DNA from: Cryomorphaceae bacterium
GTDB taxonomy: Bacteria > Bacteroidota > Bacteroidia > Flavobacteriales > Schleiferiaceae
Assembly (NCBI GenBank): GCA_020832345.1
Contig: JAFIEY010000203.1
Span: forward strand, 24,248 to 88,247
Reading direction: 5' to 3'
Length of the DNA: 64,000 nt
In this document: positions 50,855-58,808 of the stretch, piece by piece
Position numbering within the stretch: position 1 is the first letter of the stretch
How the letters are laid out: each line of letters begins with the position of its first letter
Position numbers and translations under genes: made by a program
The notes under the pieces: model-generated
Seen by the model: only the letters and a program-made list of their open reading frames with translations
Told to the model about the DNA's origin: nothing
Database searches by the model: none

Positions 50855-52393
50855 ATGTCACAGAACGTTCATGTTGTCCTTCGCAATTTACAGCTGGAAG
50901 ATTATAGCCAGCTGATGGAGGCTATGCAAGTTTCTTATAATCACCTAAATGTCGAATACTGGGAACAGAAAAACATTCAGAAATTGCTTGAGGTCTTTCC
51001 CGAAGGCCAACTTTGTGTAGAGGTAAATGGTAAGGTGGTGGGGATTGCCTTGAGTATCATTGTTGACGATAAAAAGTTTAAACCCAACCACACGTATTAC
51101 GAAATCACGGGAAATGATACCTTTTCAACACATGACCCAAACGGTACAGTTCTATACGGTATCGAGCTTTTTGTGCACCCTGATTTTCGCGGGATGCGTT
51201 TGGCCCGCAGACTTTACGACGCACGAAAGGAATTGTGTGAAAATTTGAACCTCAAGTCGATCATGGCCGGAGGGCGTATCCCCAACTATAAAAACCACTC
51301 AGATAAGTTGTCCCCCCGACTCTATATCGATCAGGTGCAGGGAAAACAACTCTTCGATCCCGTTCTTACCTTCCAGCTGGCCAATGGTTTTCAAGTAAAA
51401 CGCATTTTGAAAAATTATTTACCAGGCGATCAACAATCTAAGGAATATGCTACACTGCTCGAATGGCCAAATATTTATTACGAACGCGAAGAAAGTTTGA
51501 TCAACCAAACCAAATCTACCGTACGACTTGGATTGGTGCAGTGGCAAATGCGTACCCATAACAATCTCGAATCTCTCGTGGAACAACTCGAGTTTTTTGT
51601 GGATGCCGTGAGTAGTTACGAATCTGACTTTATCCTTTTCCCGGAATTTTTTAATGCTCCATTGATGGCGCAGTTTAATCACCTCGGAGAAGCAGAAGCC
51701 ATACGTAAACTGGCCACTTTTACGCAGCCACTTTTGGATAAATTTAAAGAATTTGCCGTCAATTATAATATCAATATCATTACCGGATCCATGCCACACA
51801 TGGAAGGTGAGGAGCTGAAAAATGTTTCTTATTTGTGTAGGCGCGATGGTAGTCACGAACACTATTATAAAATCCACATTACTCCCGCAGAGCGCAGTGC
51901 TTGGGGCGTTACCGGTGGCGACGATATTAAGGTTTTTGATACGGACTGTGGAAAAATCGGCATCGTAATTTGTTATGACGTGGAGTTTCCGGAATTACCT
52001 CGCCTCATGGCTGATAAGGGCATGAATATTCTTTTTGTTCCCTTTCTCACCGATACACAAAACGGATATATGCGCGTTAGAAATTGCTCCATGGCACGCG
52101 CCATCGAAAATGAATGTTATGTGGCCATTGCCGGTTCGGTTGGCAACCTGCCCAAAGTTCGAAACATGGATATCCAGTATGCGCAGTCGGCGGTATTCAC
52201 CCCTTCGGATTTCCCGTTCCCTACCAATGGGGTAAAAGCTGAAACGACGCCCAATACGGAGATGACCCTTATTGTGGATGTGGATATGGACAGTTTAAAA
52301 GAATTGCATTCCGGCGGAAGTGTGCGAACCATGCTAGATAGACGTCATGATTTATACCAATTAAAAGAATTAAAAAAGAAGAATCCACAATAG
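50855..52393 (+). CDS. Fused GNAT acetyltransferase / carbon-nitrogen hydrolase
   Basis: 512 residues from ATG 50855. Residues ~8-200 form a GNAT domain: VRNLQLEDYSQ-like start, GIELFVHPDFRGMRLARRLYD with the acetyl-CoA loop. Residues ~230-505 form a nitrilase-superfamily amidohydrolase with the Glu-Lys-Cys triad in LFPEFFNAPL, HYYKIHITPAE and GIVICYDVEFPE. Such fusions are known in Bacteroidota and Proteobacteria, but their substrate is not established. One reading is that an amide is made or cut together with an acetyl group on the same molecule. It precedes the MutS2 gene by 14 bp. Confidence 0.92.
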   Translation: MSQNVHVVLRNLQLEDYSQLMEAMQVSYNHLNVEYWEQKNIQKLLEVFPEGQLCVEVNGKVVGIALSIIVDDKKFKPNHTYYEITGNDTFSTHDPNGTVLYGIELFVHPDFRGMRLARRLYDARKELCENLNLKSIMAGGRIPNYKNHSDKLSPRLYIDQVQGKQLFDPVLTFQLANGFQVKRILKNYLPGDQQSKEYATLLEWPNIYYEREESLINQTKSTVRLGLVQWQMRTHNNLESLVEQLEFFVDAVSSYESDFILFPEFFNAPLMAQFNHLGEAEAIRKLATFTQPLLDKFKEFAVNYNINIITGSMPHMEGEELKNVSYLCRRDGSHEHYYKIHITPAERSAWGVTGGDDIKVFDTDCGKIGIVICYDVEFPELPRLMADKGMNILFVPFLTDTQNGYMRVRNCSMARAIENECYVAIAGSVGNLPKVRNMDIQYAQSAVFTPSDFPFPTNGVKAETTPNTEMTLIVDVDMDSLKELHSGGSVRTMLDRRHDLYQLKELKKKNPQ

Positions 52394-52407
52394 ATTCGCA
52401 ATCTTCC

Positions 52408-54588
52408 ATGGCAGCACAACAGGTTGACATTTATCCGAGCCTTTTTCAACAAGAACTTGAATTTTCTGCTGTGCAGGAACAACTCCGACCATATTGTGCA
52501 ACTGAGGAGGCCAAGGCGCTGATTGGTGAGCTGCGACCCGAAGCTGATTGGCCAACGCTTTCAATTGAATTGAAACGTACGGATGAACTTTTGCAGTTAT
52601 TAGAAAGGGGAGAAACAGCTCCGTCAGTCGCTACCGGTTCCATGAAAAAAATCCTTCATTTGTTGGAAATTCAGAACGTAGTCCTCGACGAGAAGCAAAT
52701 CCAACAAGTTCGAGGGTTGGCTGAGACGTATGAGAATGCTTTTCGGTATTTTTTTCAAAGACGGGAAATATGTCCGCGCATTTACGGGGAATTTGCGGCG
52801 CATCAACCCGAACCCCTCATTGTTAAAGAAATTGACCAAATAATTGATGAACGTGCGGAGGTTCGTTCCAATGCTTCAAAAACTTTAGCGACCATACGTA
52901 GGGAATTGGCAACGCAAAGAAAACAGGCCGATCGGTTGTTTTACAAAGTCGCCCGAAGTTTGGAAGCCGAAAACATGCTGGCCGATTTTAGGGAAACCGT
53001 AAAAGAGAATCGAAGAGTATTGGCCATTTTGCCTACCTATAAAAACAGAATAAAAGGCATATTTCACGGTTCTTCGGCCAAACAATCGGTAATGTTTGTC
53101 GAACCGGCAGCTACCATAGAAATAAACAATTCCATAGCCCAACTCATCGATGATGAACGAAGGGAAATTAGGAAAATCCTTCAGGTGCTATGCCGGTTTT
53201 TACAAGGATATTTGACACCATTACGGCAATTTGACACCCAGCTTATTGCCATGGATTTGTTGCGGGCAAAAGCGCAGTGGGCGGTGGATTCTGAAGCCCT
53301 AATTCCAAACATTGATCCAAATAATCAACATATTACTTGTAAGGATGGATACCACCCGATTCTTCGAGCACATAACCGAAAACTTGGGAAATCTACCGTT
53401 CCACTGAATCTTGAATTGTCGCCCGAAAAACGATTGGTCGTCATTAGTGGTCCCAATGCGGGGGGAAAGTCCATCGCCCTAAAAACGATTGGCCTTTTGT
53501 CGTATATGTTGCAATGCGGAATCCCAATACCCGTGCATCCGGAATCTTCCTGGTGTGTCTTTTTACGCATCATGGGCGATATTGGCGATCATCAATCCAT
53601 AGAAAATGAACTTTCCACATACAGTTCAAGGTTGAAAAAGATGACCCGCTTTTTGGCGGAAGCTAATGAAAAAACACTTTTACTTATCGATGAGTTTGGC
53701 AGTGGTTCCGACCCCGATTTGGGAAGTAGTTTGGCCGCCGTTTGTCTGCGAAAACTTCACGACGCACACTGCACCGGAATTGTCACCACGCACTTCAACA
53801 ACATTAAAGCATTGGCCGCAGAGTTGCCCGGCACGGTGAATGCTGCAATGGCTTTTCACAGAAGCACTTTCCGTCCCCTATATACACTTAACCTCGGAAG
53901 TCCGGGAAGTTCTTATACTTTTGAAGTGGCAGAAAGTGTGGGGATTTCTCCGGAATTAATTGTGCTTGCCAAGCGTGGGGTAAACGAATCCGTGGCTTCA
54001 ATTAATCACCTACTCGTCGAACTTCAGGATGAAAAGCAAGCCCTGCAATCTGCTACAGAAAACCTTCAAAGTCGGGTGCAACAAATGCAGGACAATCAGC
54101 GTAAGCAAAATGTAACCATCAAAAAATTAGAAGAAAAAGTCGAAAAGCAACGGCGTATAAATCAAGACATGAGCGACGTGCTTATTTGGGGGAAACGCTT
54201 TAAACAACTCAGCGATGCCTGGATTAAAAATCCCACACCGGAAAATAAGCGAAGTATTGGCGGTAGGTTTTGGAAAATGATGAAAGAGCGCAGTTCGAAA
54301 AGTGAAGCCATGGAGGAAGAGAAAGATTCTGCTGAAAAATCTAAAGAAAACAAGAGGCTTCAACGCTTATTAAAAATGCCCATTGAAGTAGGAGACAAGG
54401 TAAAAATTTTTGAAAGTAATTTGGAAGGCGTAGTTGAGGAAATAAAAAAGGACAAATACAAGGTTAAAATGGGGCTCATGTCTTCCACTGTGCAACGAAG
54501 TCAAATAATTCCCGTTGTAAAGCGAAAGAAGCCAAATTCTCAGGATGGAAATTCCAAAAAATCCGAATCAAAAAAGAACAAATCATGA
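52408..54588 (+). CDS. MutS2-like ATPase without Smr domain
   Basis: 726 residues. Helical lever domains (~1-290), then the MutS ATPase: VVISGPNAGGKSIALKTIGL (P-loop), FLAEANEKTLLLIDEFGSGSDPDLGSSLAAVCL (Walker B and signature), CTGIVTTHFNNIKALA (H-loop). A coiled coil (~510-590) and a charged region follow, with a KOW-like EVGDKVKIFESNLEGVVEE, ending in a Lys/Ser-rich tail. Canonical MutS2 (~780 residues) ends in an Smr nuclease domain, which is missing here. Probably acts on branched DNA or on collided ribosomes without that activity. Confidence 0.88.
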   Translation: MAAQQVDIYPSLFQQELEFSAVQEQLRPYCATEEAKALIGELRPEADWPTLSIELKRTDELLQLLERGETAPSVATGSMKKILHLLEIQNVVLDEKQIQQVRGLAETYENAFRYFFQRREICPRIYGEFAAHQPEPLIVKEIDQIIDERAEVRSNASKTLATIRRELATQRKQADRLFYKVARSLEAENMLADFRETVKENRRVLAILPTYKNRIKGIFHGSSAKQSVMFVEPAATIEINNSIAQLIDDERREIRKILQVLCRFLQGYLTPLRQFDTQLIAMDLLRAKAQWAVDSEALIPNIDPNNQHITCKDGYHPILRAHNRKLGKSTVPLNLELSPEKRLVVISGPNAGGKSIALKTIGLLSYMLQCGIPIPVHPESSWCVFLRIMGDIGDHQSIENELSTYSSRLKKMTRFLAEANEKTLLLIDEFGSGSDPDLGSSLAAVCLRKLHDAHCTGIVTTHFNNIKALAAELPGTVNAAMAFHRSTFRPLYTLNLGSPGSSYTFEVAESVGISPELIVLAKRGVNESVASINHLLVELQDEKQALQSATENLQSRVQQMQDNQRKQNVTIKKLEEKVEKQRRINQDMSDVLIWGKRFKQLSDAWIKNPTPENKRSIGGRFWKMMKERSSKSEAMEEEKDSAEKSKENKRLQRLLKMPIEVGDKVKIFESNLEGVVEEIKKDKYKVKMGLMSSTVQRSQIIPVVKRKKPNSQDGNSKKSESKKNKS

Positions 54589-55460
54589 AGCAAATTACAA
54601 GCAAAATAGCGATAATATGCCTCACTTTTCTCTTTATAGCCTGCGCCTCACATAAAGAATACACTTTGCCCCTGGTTCATGAAAACAGCGTAACCGACAC
54701 CCTTTTGGTGTATGTTCAGAAAAAGAAAAAGACCCAACAAAAAGCCCTTATCATTTTTCAACCCCAATCTGAGTTCGACACGGAATCATATTTAGAATAT
54801 GGCAAGGCATGGAAAAAGCAAGGCTTTGATGTTTATATGTTGGAGTATCCCTTTCCCGATAATCCCATGCAAAGGAAACTTTCAGTAAATATACAAACTC
54901 GATTATATGACTATTTGGCTTTACTCGTGGATGTGGTGGAACCCGATTCGTTAAAGGAAATACATTATTTGGCGATAGAATACGGATTTCCATTTGCCTT
55001 GGAAGTTTCTCTTACGCTAAAACCGGATCAGCTATTCGTTTTTGAAATGGGCATATTGCCGCCCTTACAAAACTTAACTTCAGTATTGCTCGATCACGAT
55101 ACACTTTCAACCGACGATTCATGGAAACCGAATGACCCATCCTTTGGGCGAGTTGAAGCTTTTGAGATGCTTAAAAGCGTAGTCGAAAGTCAAAATTTTT
55201 CTGGAGTTGGCGACTTCGACGGACAGCCGGAAACTTTTTGGTTCGAAATGGAAAATCAAAATGCGCTTGAATACCTTAGCTTGCTGAAAATCCCTGTACA
55301 TTTTATTATGCCCCAGAATTATCATAAAATGAGTAAGGTAGGGTTACAGTATTTAGAATCTATGACCAAAGGGGTAGCCGATTGGCATCTTCATTTTTTC
55401 AATAAGGAAGAATCATCACCGACGGATGTTTTTAAAAAAATCATCAGCGAAGAGAAGTAA
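54585..55460 (+). CDS. Putative lipoprotein with degenerate alpha/beta-hydrolase-like fold
   Basis: 291 residues. Signal MKQITSKIAIICLTFLFIAC with lipobox. The mature part runs KALIIFQPQSEFDTESYLEYGKAW, FDVYMLEYPFPDN, IHYLAIEYGFPFALEVSL and IPVHFIMPQN, matching the strand order of an alpha/beta hydrolase, but the GxSxG elbow is replaced (AIEYGFPFA), so it is probably not catalytic. Function unknown. Its ATG overlaps the MutS2 stop by 4 bp (ATGA). Confidence 0.6.
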   Translation: MKQITSKIAIICLTFLFIACASHKEYTLPLVHENSVTDTLLVYVQKKKKTQQKALIIFQPQSEFDTESYLEYGKAWKKQGFDVYMLEYPFPDNPMQRKLSVNIQTRLYDYLALLVDVVEPDSLKEIHYLAIEYGFPFALEVSLTLKPDQLFVFEMGILPPLQNLTSVLLDHDTLSTDDSWKPNDPSFGRVEAFEMLKSVVESQNFSGVGDFDGQPETFWFEMENQNALEYLSLLKIPVHFIMPQNYHKMSKVGLQYLESMTKGVADWHLHFFNKEESSPTDVFKKIISEEK

Positions 55461-55539
55461 ATATTGGACGCTTCTTTTTTATGAATTATTGTGTGTTTTG
55501 TGCGCGGTTGATTTTATTTTAGCCGCAAACAAATAAGCC

Positions 55540-56694
55540 ATGTTCGATACCATTATTTTTTTTGAGGGAAGTGAAGCCGCCACCTTAAAACCATTGACGT
55601 TGACCAAACCTCCGGGTGAGTTGCGCTGTGGCATTCGAAAGCTTTATGAAAAGTGGACTGCTGTTTTCCCCGAAGCAGCATTCGGATTTTCCACGCGAGA
55701 ATATTTGAGCAAAAAATTTACTTTGCCAGCTGCCGGCGCTTCGGTTTTGCATCTCAATCCATCTTTTATGCCCAATGCAGAATTAATTGATGCGATAAAG
55801 GCTTTGGATTTAAATAGTGGTCTGGGACAAAATGGAGAGTGGATTGCTTTTCGCGGTGAACGACTTCCCGCTGGTGTAACTGAAAATTGCGAACTGAAAG
55901 TAAATCGGATTACCCATCCATGGGATATTTTTTCTCAAAATGGAGAAGCGATGGCTTATGATTTTGCCGAACTTACCCGAGGGAGAAAATCGGCTTCTCT
56001 TTCACCCACCAACACGGTCATAGGCGATCAAATTTTTGTAGAGGAAGGCGTTGAAGCTGAGTGTGCTGTGTTTAATACCACTACAGGGCCTATTTATCTC
56101 GATAAAAAAAGTGTGATAATGGAAGGTGCTACCGTAAGAGGTGGCCTTTATCTCGGCGAGCGTTCACAATTGAAATTGGGAACTAAAATATACGGTCCCA
56201 CCACCATTGGCCCTGATTGTAAAGTTGGAGGAGAAGTCAACAATTCTGTGATACAGGGACTTTCCAATAAGGGGCATGAGGGGTTTTTGGGTAATTCTGT
56301 TTTGGGAGAATGGTGTAATATTGGCGCAGACAGCAACAATTCCAATTTAAAAAATAATTATTCGGAGGTTAAGGTATGGTCGATGGAAAAAAAGACCTTT
56401 GTCAAAACCGGTCTCCAGTTCAGCGGTTTGATTATGGGCGATCACAGCAAATGCGGAATTAACACCATGTTTAATACCGGGACTGTTGTTGGTGTGAGTG
56501 CCAATATTTTTGGGGCGGGTTTTCCCAGAACCTATATCCCTTCATTTAGTTGGGGTGGAGCTGCGGGATTCACCGATTACAAAATCAACAAGGCTTTTGA
56601 GACTGCAGAATTGGTCATGGAGCGCCGCGGAATTGCCCTAGATGATATTGAAAAGGGGATTTTACAATATATATATGATCGACGGGAGGAATAG
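55540..56694 (+). CDS. GlmU-family putative sugar nucleotidyltransferase
   Basis: 384 residues. The N-terminal domain (EGSEAATLKPLTLTKPPGELRCGIRKLYEK) is the Bacteroidota GlmU-like variant. The C-terminal half is a left-handed beta-helix of hexapeptide repeats: VIMEGATVRGGLYLGERSQL, TIGPDCKVGGEVNNSVIQG, LGEWCNIGADSNNSNLKNNY. Homologues are conserved in the phylum and annotated as nucleotidyl- or acyltransferases, probably for UDP-sugar supply. The typical G-x-G-T-R-x9-K pyrophosphorylase loop is not obvious. Monocistronic, with a 79-bp upstream gap. Confidence 0.82.
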   Translation: MFDTIIFFEGSEAATLKPLTLTKPPGELRCGIRKLYEKWTAVFPEAAFGFSTREYLSKKFTLPAAGASVLHLNPSFMPNAELIDAIKALDLNSGLGQNGEWIAFRGERLPAGVTENCELKVNRITHPWDIFSQNGEAMAYDFAELTRGRKSASLSPTNTVIGDQIFVEEGVEAECAVFNTTTGPIYLDKKSVIMEGATVRGGLYLGERSQLKLGTKIYGPTTIGPDCKVGGEVNNSVIQGLSNKGHEGFLGNSVLGEWCNIGADSNNSNLKNNYSEVKVWSMEKKTFVKTGLQFSGLIMGDHSKCGINTMFNTGTVVGVSANIFGAGFPRTYIPSFSWGGAAGFTDYKINKAFETAELVMERRGIALDDIEKGILQYIYDRREE

Positions 56695-56742
56695 GCAGTC
56701 TAAATAAAGGCTCTTATCCTGAATTGATTATTTGTAGGTAAA

Positions 56743-57225
56743 TTACTGGCAATGCCGATTGGCGCCGCAGGTAGCAGCCCAAGCATTAGGTTTTCCCGCA
56801 GCATTAAATCCCATGGAGGTAATGAGCCCAATGCTGGCATCGTAAAGTCGATTTGAAGCAAAGCGCTCGTCCGAATTGATGTCCACGTGCACGGTAATTT
56901 CCGGGATGACAGATTGCAATGCAGAGGCGGTTTCTGCAGCGAGCATTACTTCGTGCCAAAGCCGGGAAAAGCGGTCACCTTCGTAGGGGCGTTCGGTTTT
57001 GCGGTAAAGTTCACTCACACCCCGTCCAACGTCCCAAAGGCAAATAACAATGGCGTACTTGACCAGATTGCCGCGAACTTTGCTGTCGCAACCTACAAAA
57101 ACTTTCCCTTTAGGATGTCTGTTTTTCCAATCTTTAACGTAAGCGCTTACATTTTGGATGCGTTTTCCCATTCCGGTTTGGAATACCGGATGAATAATGG
57201 TGCCAAGATTATTGTTTTGGTGCAT
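56743..57225 (-). CDS. Ribonuclease H-like YkuK family protein
   Basis: 160 residues from ATG 57225; the longer frame in the databases of open frames extends into non-coding DNA. Key pattern: GKVFVGCDSKVRGNLVKYAI (first strand with Asp), LYRKTERPYEGDRFSRLWHE, VHVDINSDERFASNRLYDASIG and the final GKPNAWAATCGANRHCQ. This is the DUF458 family with an RNase H-like fold; activity unproven, DNA or RNA processing is suspected. Convergent with the GlmU-like gene (48-bp gap). Confidence 0.85.
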   Translation of the reverse strand: MHQNNNLGTIIHPVFQTGMGKRIQNVSAYVKDWKNRHPKGKVFVGCDSKVRGNLVKYAIVICLWDVGRGVSELYRKTERPYEGDRFSRLWHEVMLAAETASALQSVIPEITVHVDINSDERFASNRLYDASIGLITSMGFNAAGKPNAWAATCGANRHCQ

Positions 57226-57375
57226 GATGCCTGGAGTAAAAGTTCTTACTATATGCGTTCGGGTTTTGTTAGCAAAAAAGTGCGTCGAAGATACAGCGTT
57301 AGAAATTAACAACAAAAACCAATTAGTGTTTACCTTGACGGAATTATTCAACGAGGTGTTAAAAAATAAAAAAAA

Positions 57376-57428
57376 ACCAAACCCTGTAAACAATCACCAT
57401 TTTTTTACGGTTATGAATACGGTTTGGT
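57376..57428. repeat. Inverted repeat upstream of ykuK
   Basis: ACCAAACC-ct-GTA (57376-57388) pairs with TAC-GGTTTGGT (57418-57428), an 11-bp stem with a 2-nt bulge and a 29-nt loop, between the YkuK gene and gpsA. Not followed by a T-run. Confidence 0.55.
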
Positions 57429-57442
57429 TAATTGGTTTGATG

Positions 57443-57478
57443 AAAAGGCGTGGTGGGTTTCCCCATCGCGCCTTTTTT
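57443..57478 (-). terminator. Terminator of gpsA
   Basis: AAAAGGCG pairs with CGCCTTTT (57469-57476), and inner GTGGG with CCCAT, around a small loop. Both flanks are A/T-rich, so it can end minus-strand transcripts from gpsA (stop at 57492). Confidence 0.8.
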
Positions 57479-57491
57479 ATTTTTCGTATAG

Positions 57492-58487
57492 CTATTTGAG
57501 TTTTTGGGCGAGTTTCCGCATTACTTTTTTCGGAGATTTCTCCTGATAGAGAATTTTGTAAACCGCTTCGCAAATGGGCAGTTTTACATCATAAGCTTTT
57601 TTGATGTTTTTTATCCGTCCAGCTGCGTAATAGCCCTCGGCCACCATATTCATCTCCAACATGGCCGATCGGATGGTGTACCCTTTGCCAATCATATTTC
57701 CGAAGGTCCGATTCCTAGAAAACTGCGAATAGGCCGTAACCAATAAATCGCCCAAATACGCCGTGGAGTTGATGTCTCTTTTAATGGGGTGAACTGCGCG
57801 AATAAATTTCTTCATTTCACGTACGCAATTTGAAACCAAAACGGCCTGAAAATTATCACCATAGCCGAGTCCGTGAAAAATTCCCGCCGCTAAAGCATAG
57901 ATGTTTTTTAGTACAGCAGCGTATTCTGTGCCGTAAATATCATCGGAGAGCCTAGTGATGATGTAATCGGCTTCCATGGCATCGGAAAGTGCACGAGCAT
58001 TGCTCATGTCTGCACAAGCAAGGGTTAGATATGAAAGTCGTTCTAGGGCCACTTCTTCTGCGTGGCAGGGCCCGGCGATTACGCCAATTTGTTCGAAGGG
58101 AACTTCATGACGTTGATGAAGGTATTCACCCACAATCAGATTGTCTCCGGGGACAATACCTTTAATGGATGAGAAAACGACCTTTTCCTTGAGCGGAATG
58201 GTCAGGTTGATTAGTGAATCTTTTAAAAAGGCTGAGGGGACAACCAAAACGACAAAATCCGCGGGTGCTACGATTTCATTGATATCGGTTGAAACCGTGA
58301 GCTGATTGGTTTTTAGTTCAACCGAGCTTAAGTATCGCGGATTATTTTTGTGCTCAATAATGTGCTCAACAGATTCGGCACTGCGCAACCACCAATTGAC
58401 GTGGTTGTCGTTTTCGGTAAATATTTTAACCAAAGCAGTCGCCATACTGCCGCCACCGATAACGGCAATGGTTTTGGGTTCACTCAT
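57492..58487 (-). CDS. gpsA: NAD(P)-dependent glycerol-3-phosphate dehydrogenase
   Basis: 331 residues. IAVIGGGSMATALVKIFTEN (dinucleotide loop), NPRYLSSVELKTNQLTVSTD, VIAGPCHAEEVALERLSYLT, and EYAAVLKNIYALAAGIFHGLGYGDN with the catalytic Lys. It reduces dihydroxyacetone phosphate to sn-glycerol 3-phosphate, the backbone for membrane phospholipids. The basic C-terminus (SPKKVMRKLAQKLK) is normal. Followed by the terminator at 57443-57478. Confidence 0.95.
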   Translation of the reverse strand: MSEPKTIAVIGGGSMATALVKIFTENDNHVNWWLRSAESVEHIIEHKNNPRYLSSVELKTNQLTVSTDINEIVAPADFVVLVVPSAFLKDSLINLTIPLKEKVVFSSIKGIVPGDNLIVGEYLHQRHEVPFEQIGVIAGPCHAEEVALERLSYLTLACADMSNARALSDAMEADYIITRLSDDIYGTEYAAVLKNIYALAAGIFHGLGYGDNFQAVLVSNCVREMKKFIRAVHPIKRDINSTAYLGDLLVTAYSQFSRNRTFGNMIGKGYTIRSAMLEMNMVAEGYYAAGRIKNIKKAYDVKLPICEAVYKILYQEKSPKKVMRKLAQKLK

Positions 58488-58524
58488 TCGTGATTTGCAT
58501 TATGGTTTTACAACCAAGAAAAGA

Positions 58525-58722
58525 CTATTTGTCCTTTTTTTTCTTTTTAGAACTGCAACAAGCTTTTTTCTCTTCGGCCTTGGTGCAACCTTCTTTTTTA
58601 TCGTCTTTTGCACAACAAGTCTTTTCGGTTTTGTCGCCTTTTTTTGCCGGTGGATCAGTTGGCATCTGTGCAGATAGCGACACGCCGGCTACGAGGAATA
58701 GGGAGAGAATGAAAGTTTTCAT
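58525..58722 (-). CDS. Small secreted Cys/Lys-rich protein
   Basis: 65 residues. Signal peptide MKTFILSLFLVAGVSLSAQ, then about 46 residues with 5 Cys in CC, single and CC arrangement (TEKTCCAKDDKKEGCTKAEE, KKACCSSKK) and a run of Lys ending KKKKKDK. The composition suggests a metal-binding or anionic-polymer-binding periplasmic or extracellular peptide; family not recognised. It is preceded by a well-formed promoter, and its length and signal match a real gene rather than chance. Confidence 0.7.
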   Translation of the reverse strand: MKTFILSLFLVAGVSLSAQMPTDPPAKKGDKTEKTCCAKDDKKEGCTKAEEKKACCSSKKKKKDK

Positions 58723-58767
58723 ATTGGGTATGGTTAAAAAAATAAATTATCCCGTCATTCGGGTTTC

Positions 58768-58798
58768 CAAAGATACAACGAAATGGATTTGTGCCCAA
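58768..58798 (-). promoter_or_regulatory. Promoter of the small Cys/Lys-rich protein
   Basis: Minus strand TTG (58798-58796), 20-bp spacer, TATCTTTG (58775-58768), 46 bp before the start at 58722. The gene therefore has its own promoter and need not be read with the M28 gene. Confidence 0.6.
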
Positions 58799-58808
58799 AT
58801 CAGTTTTT

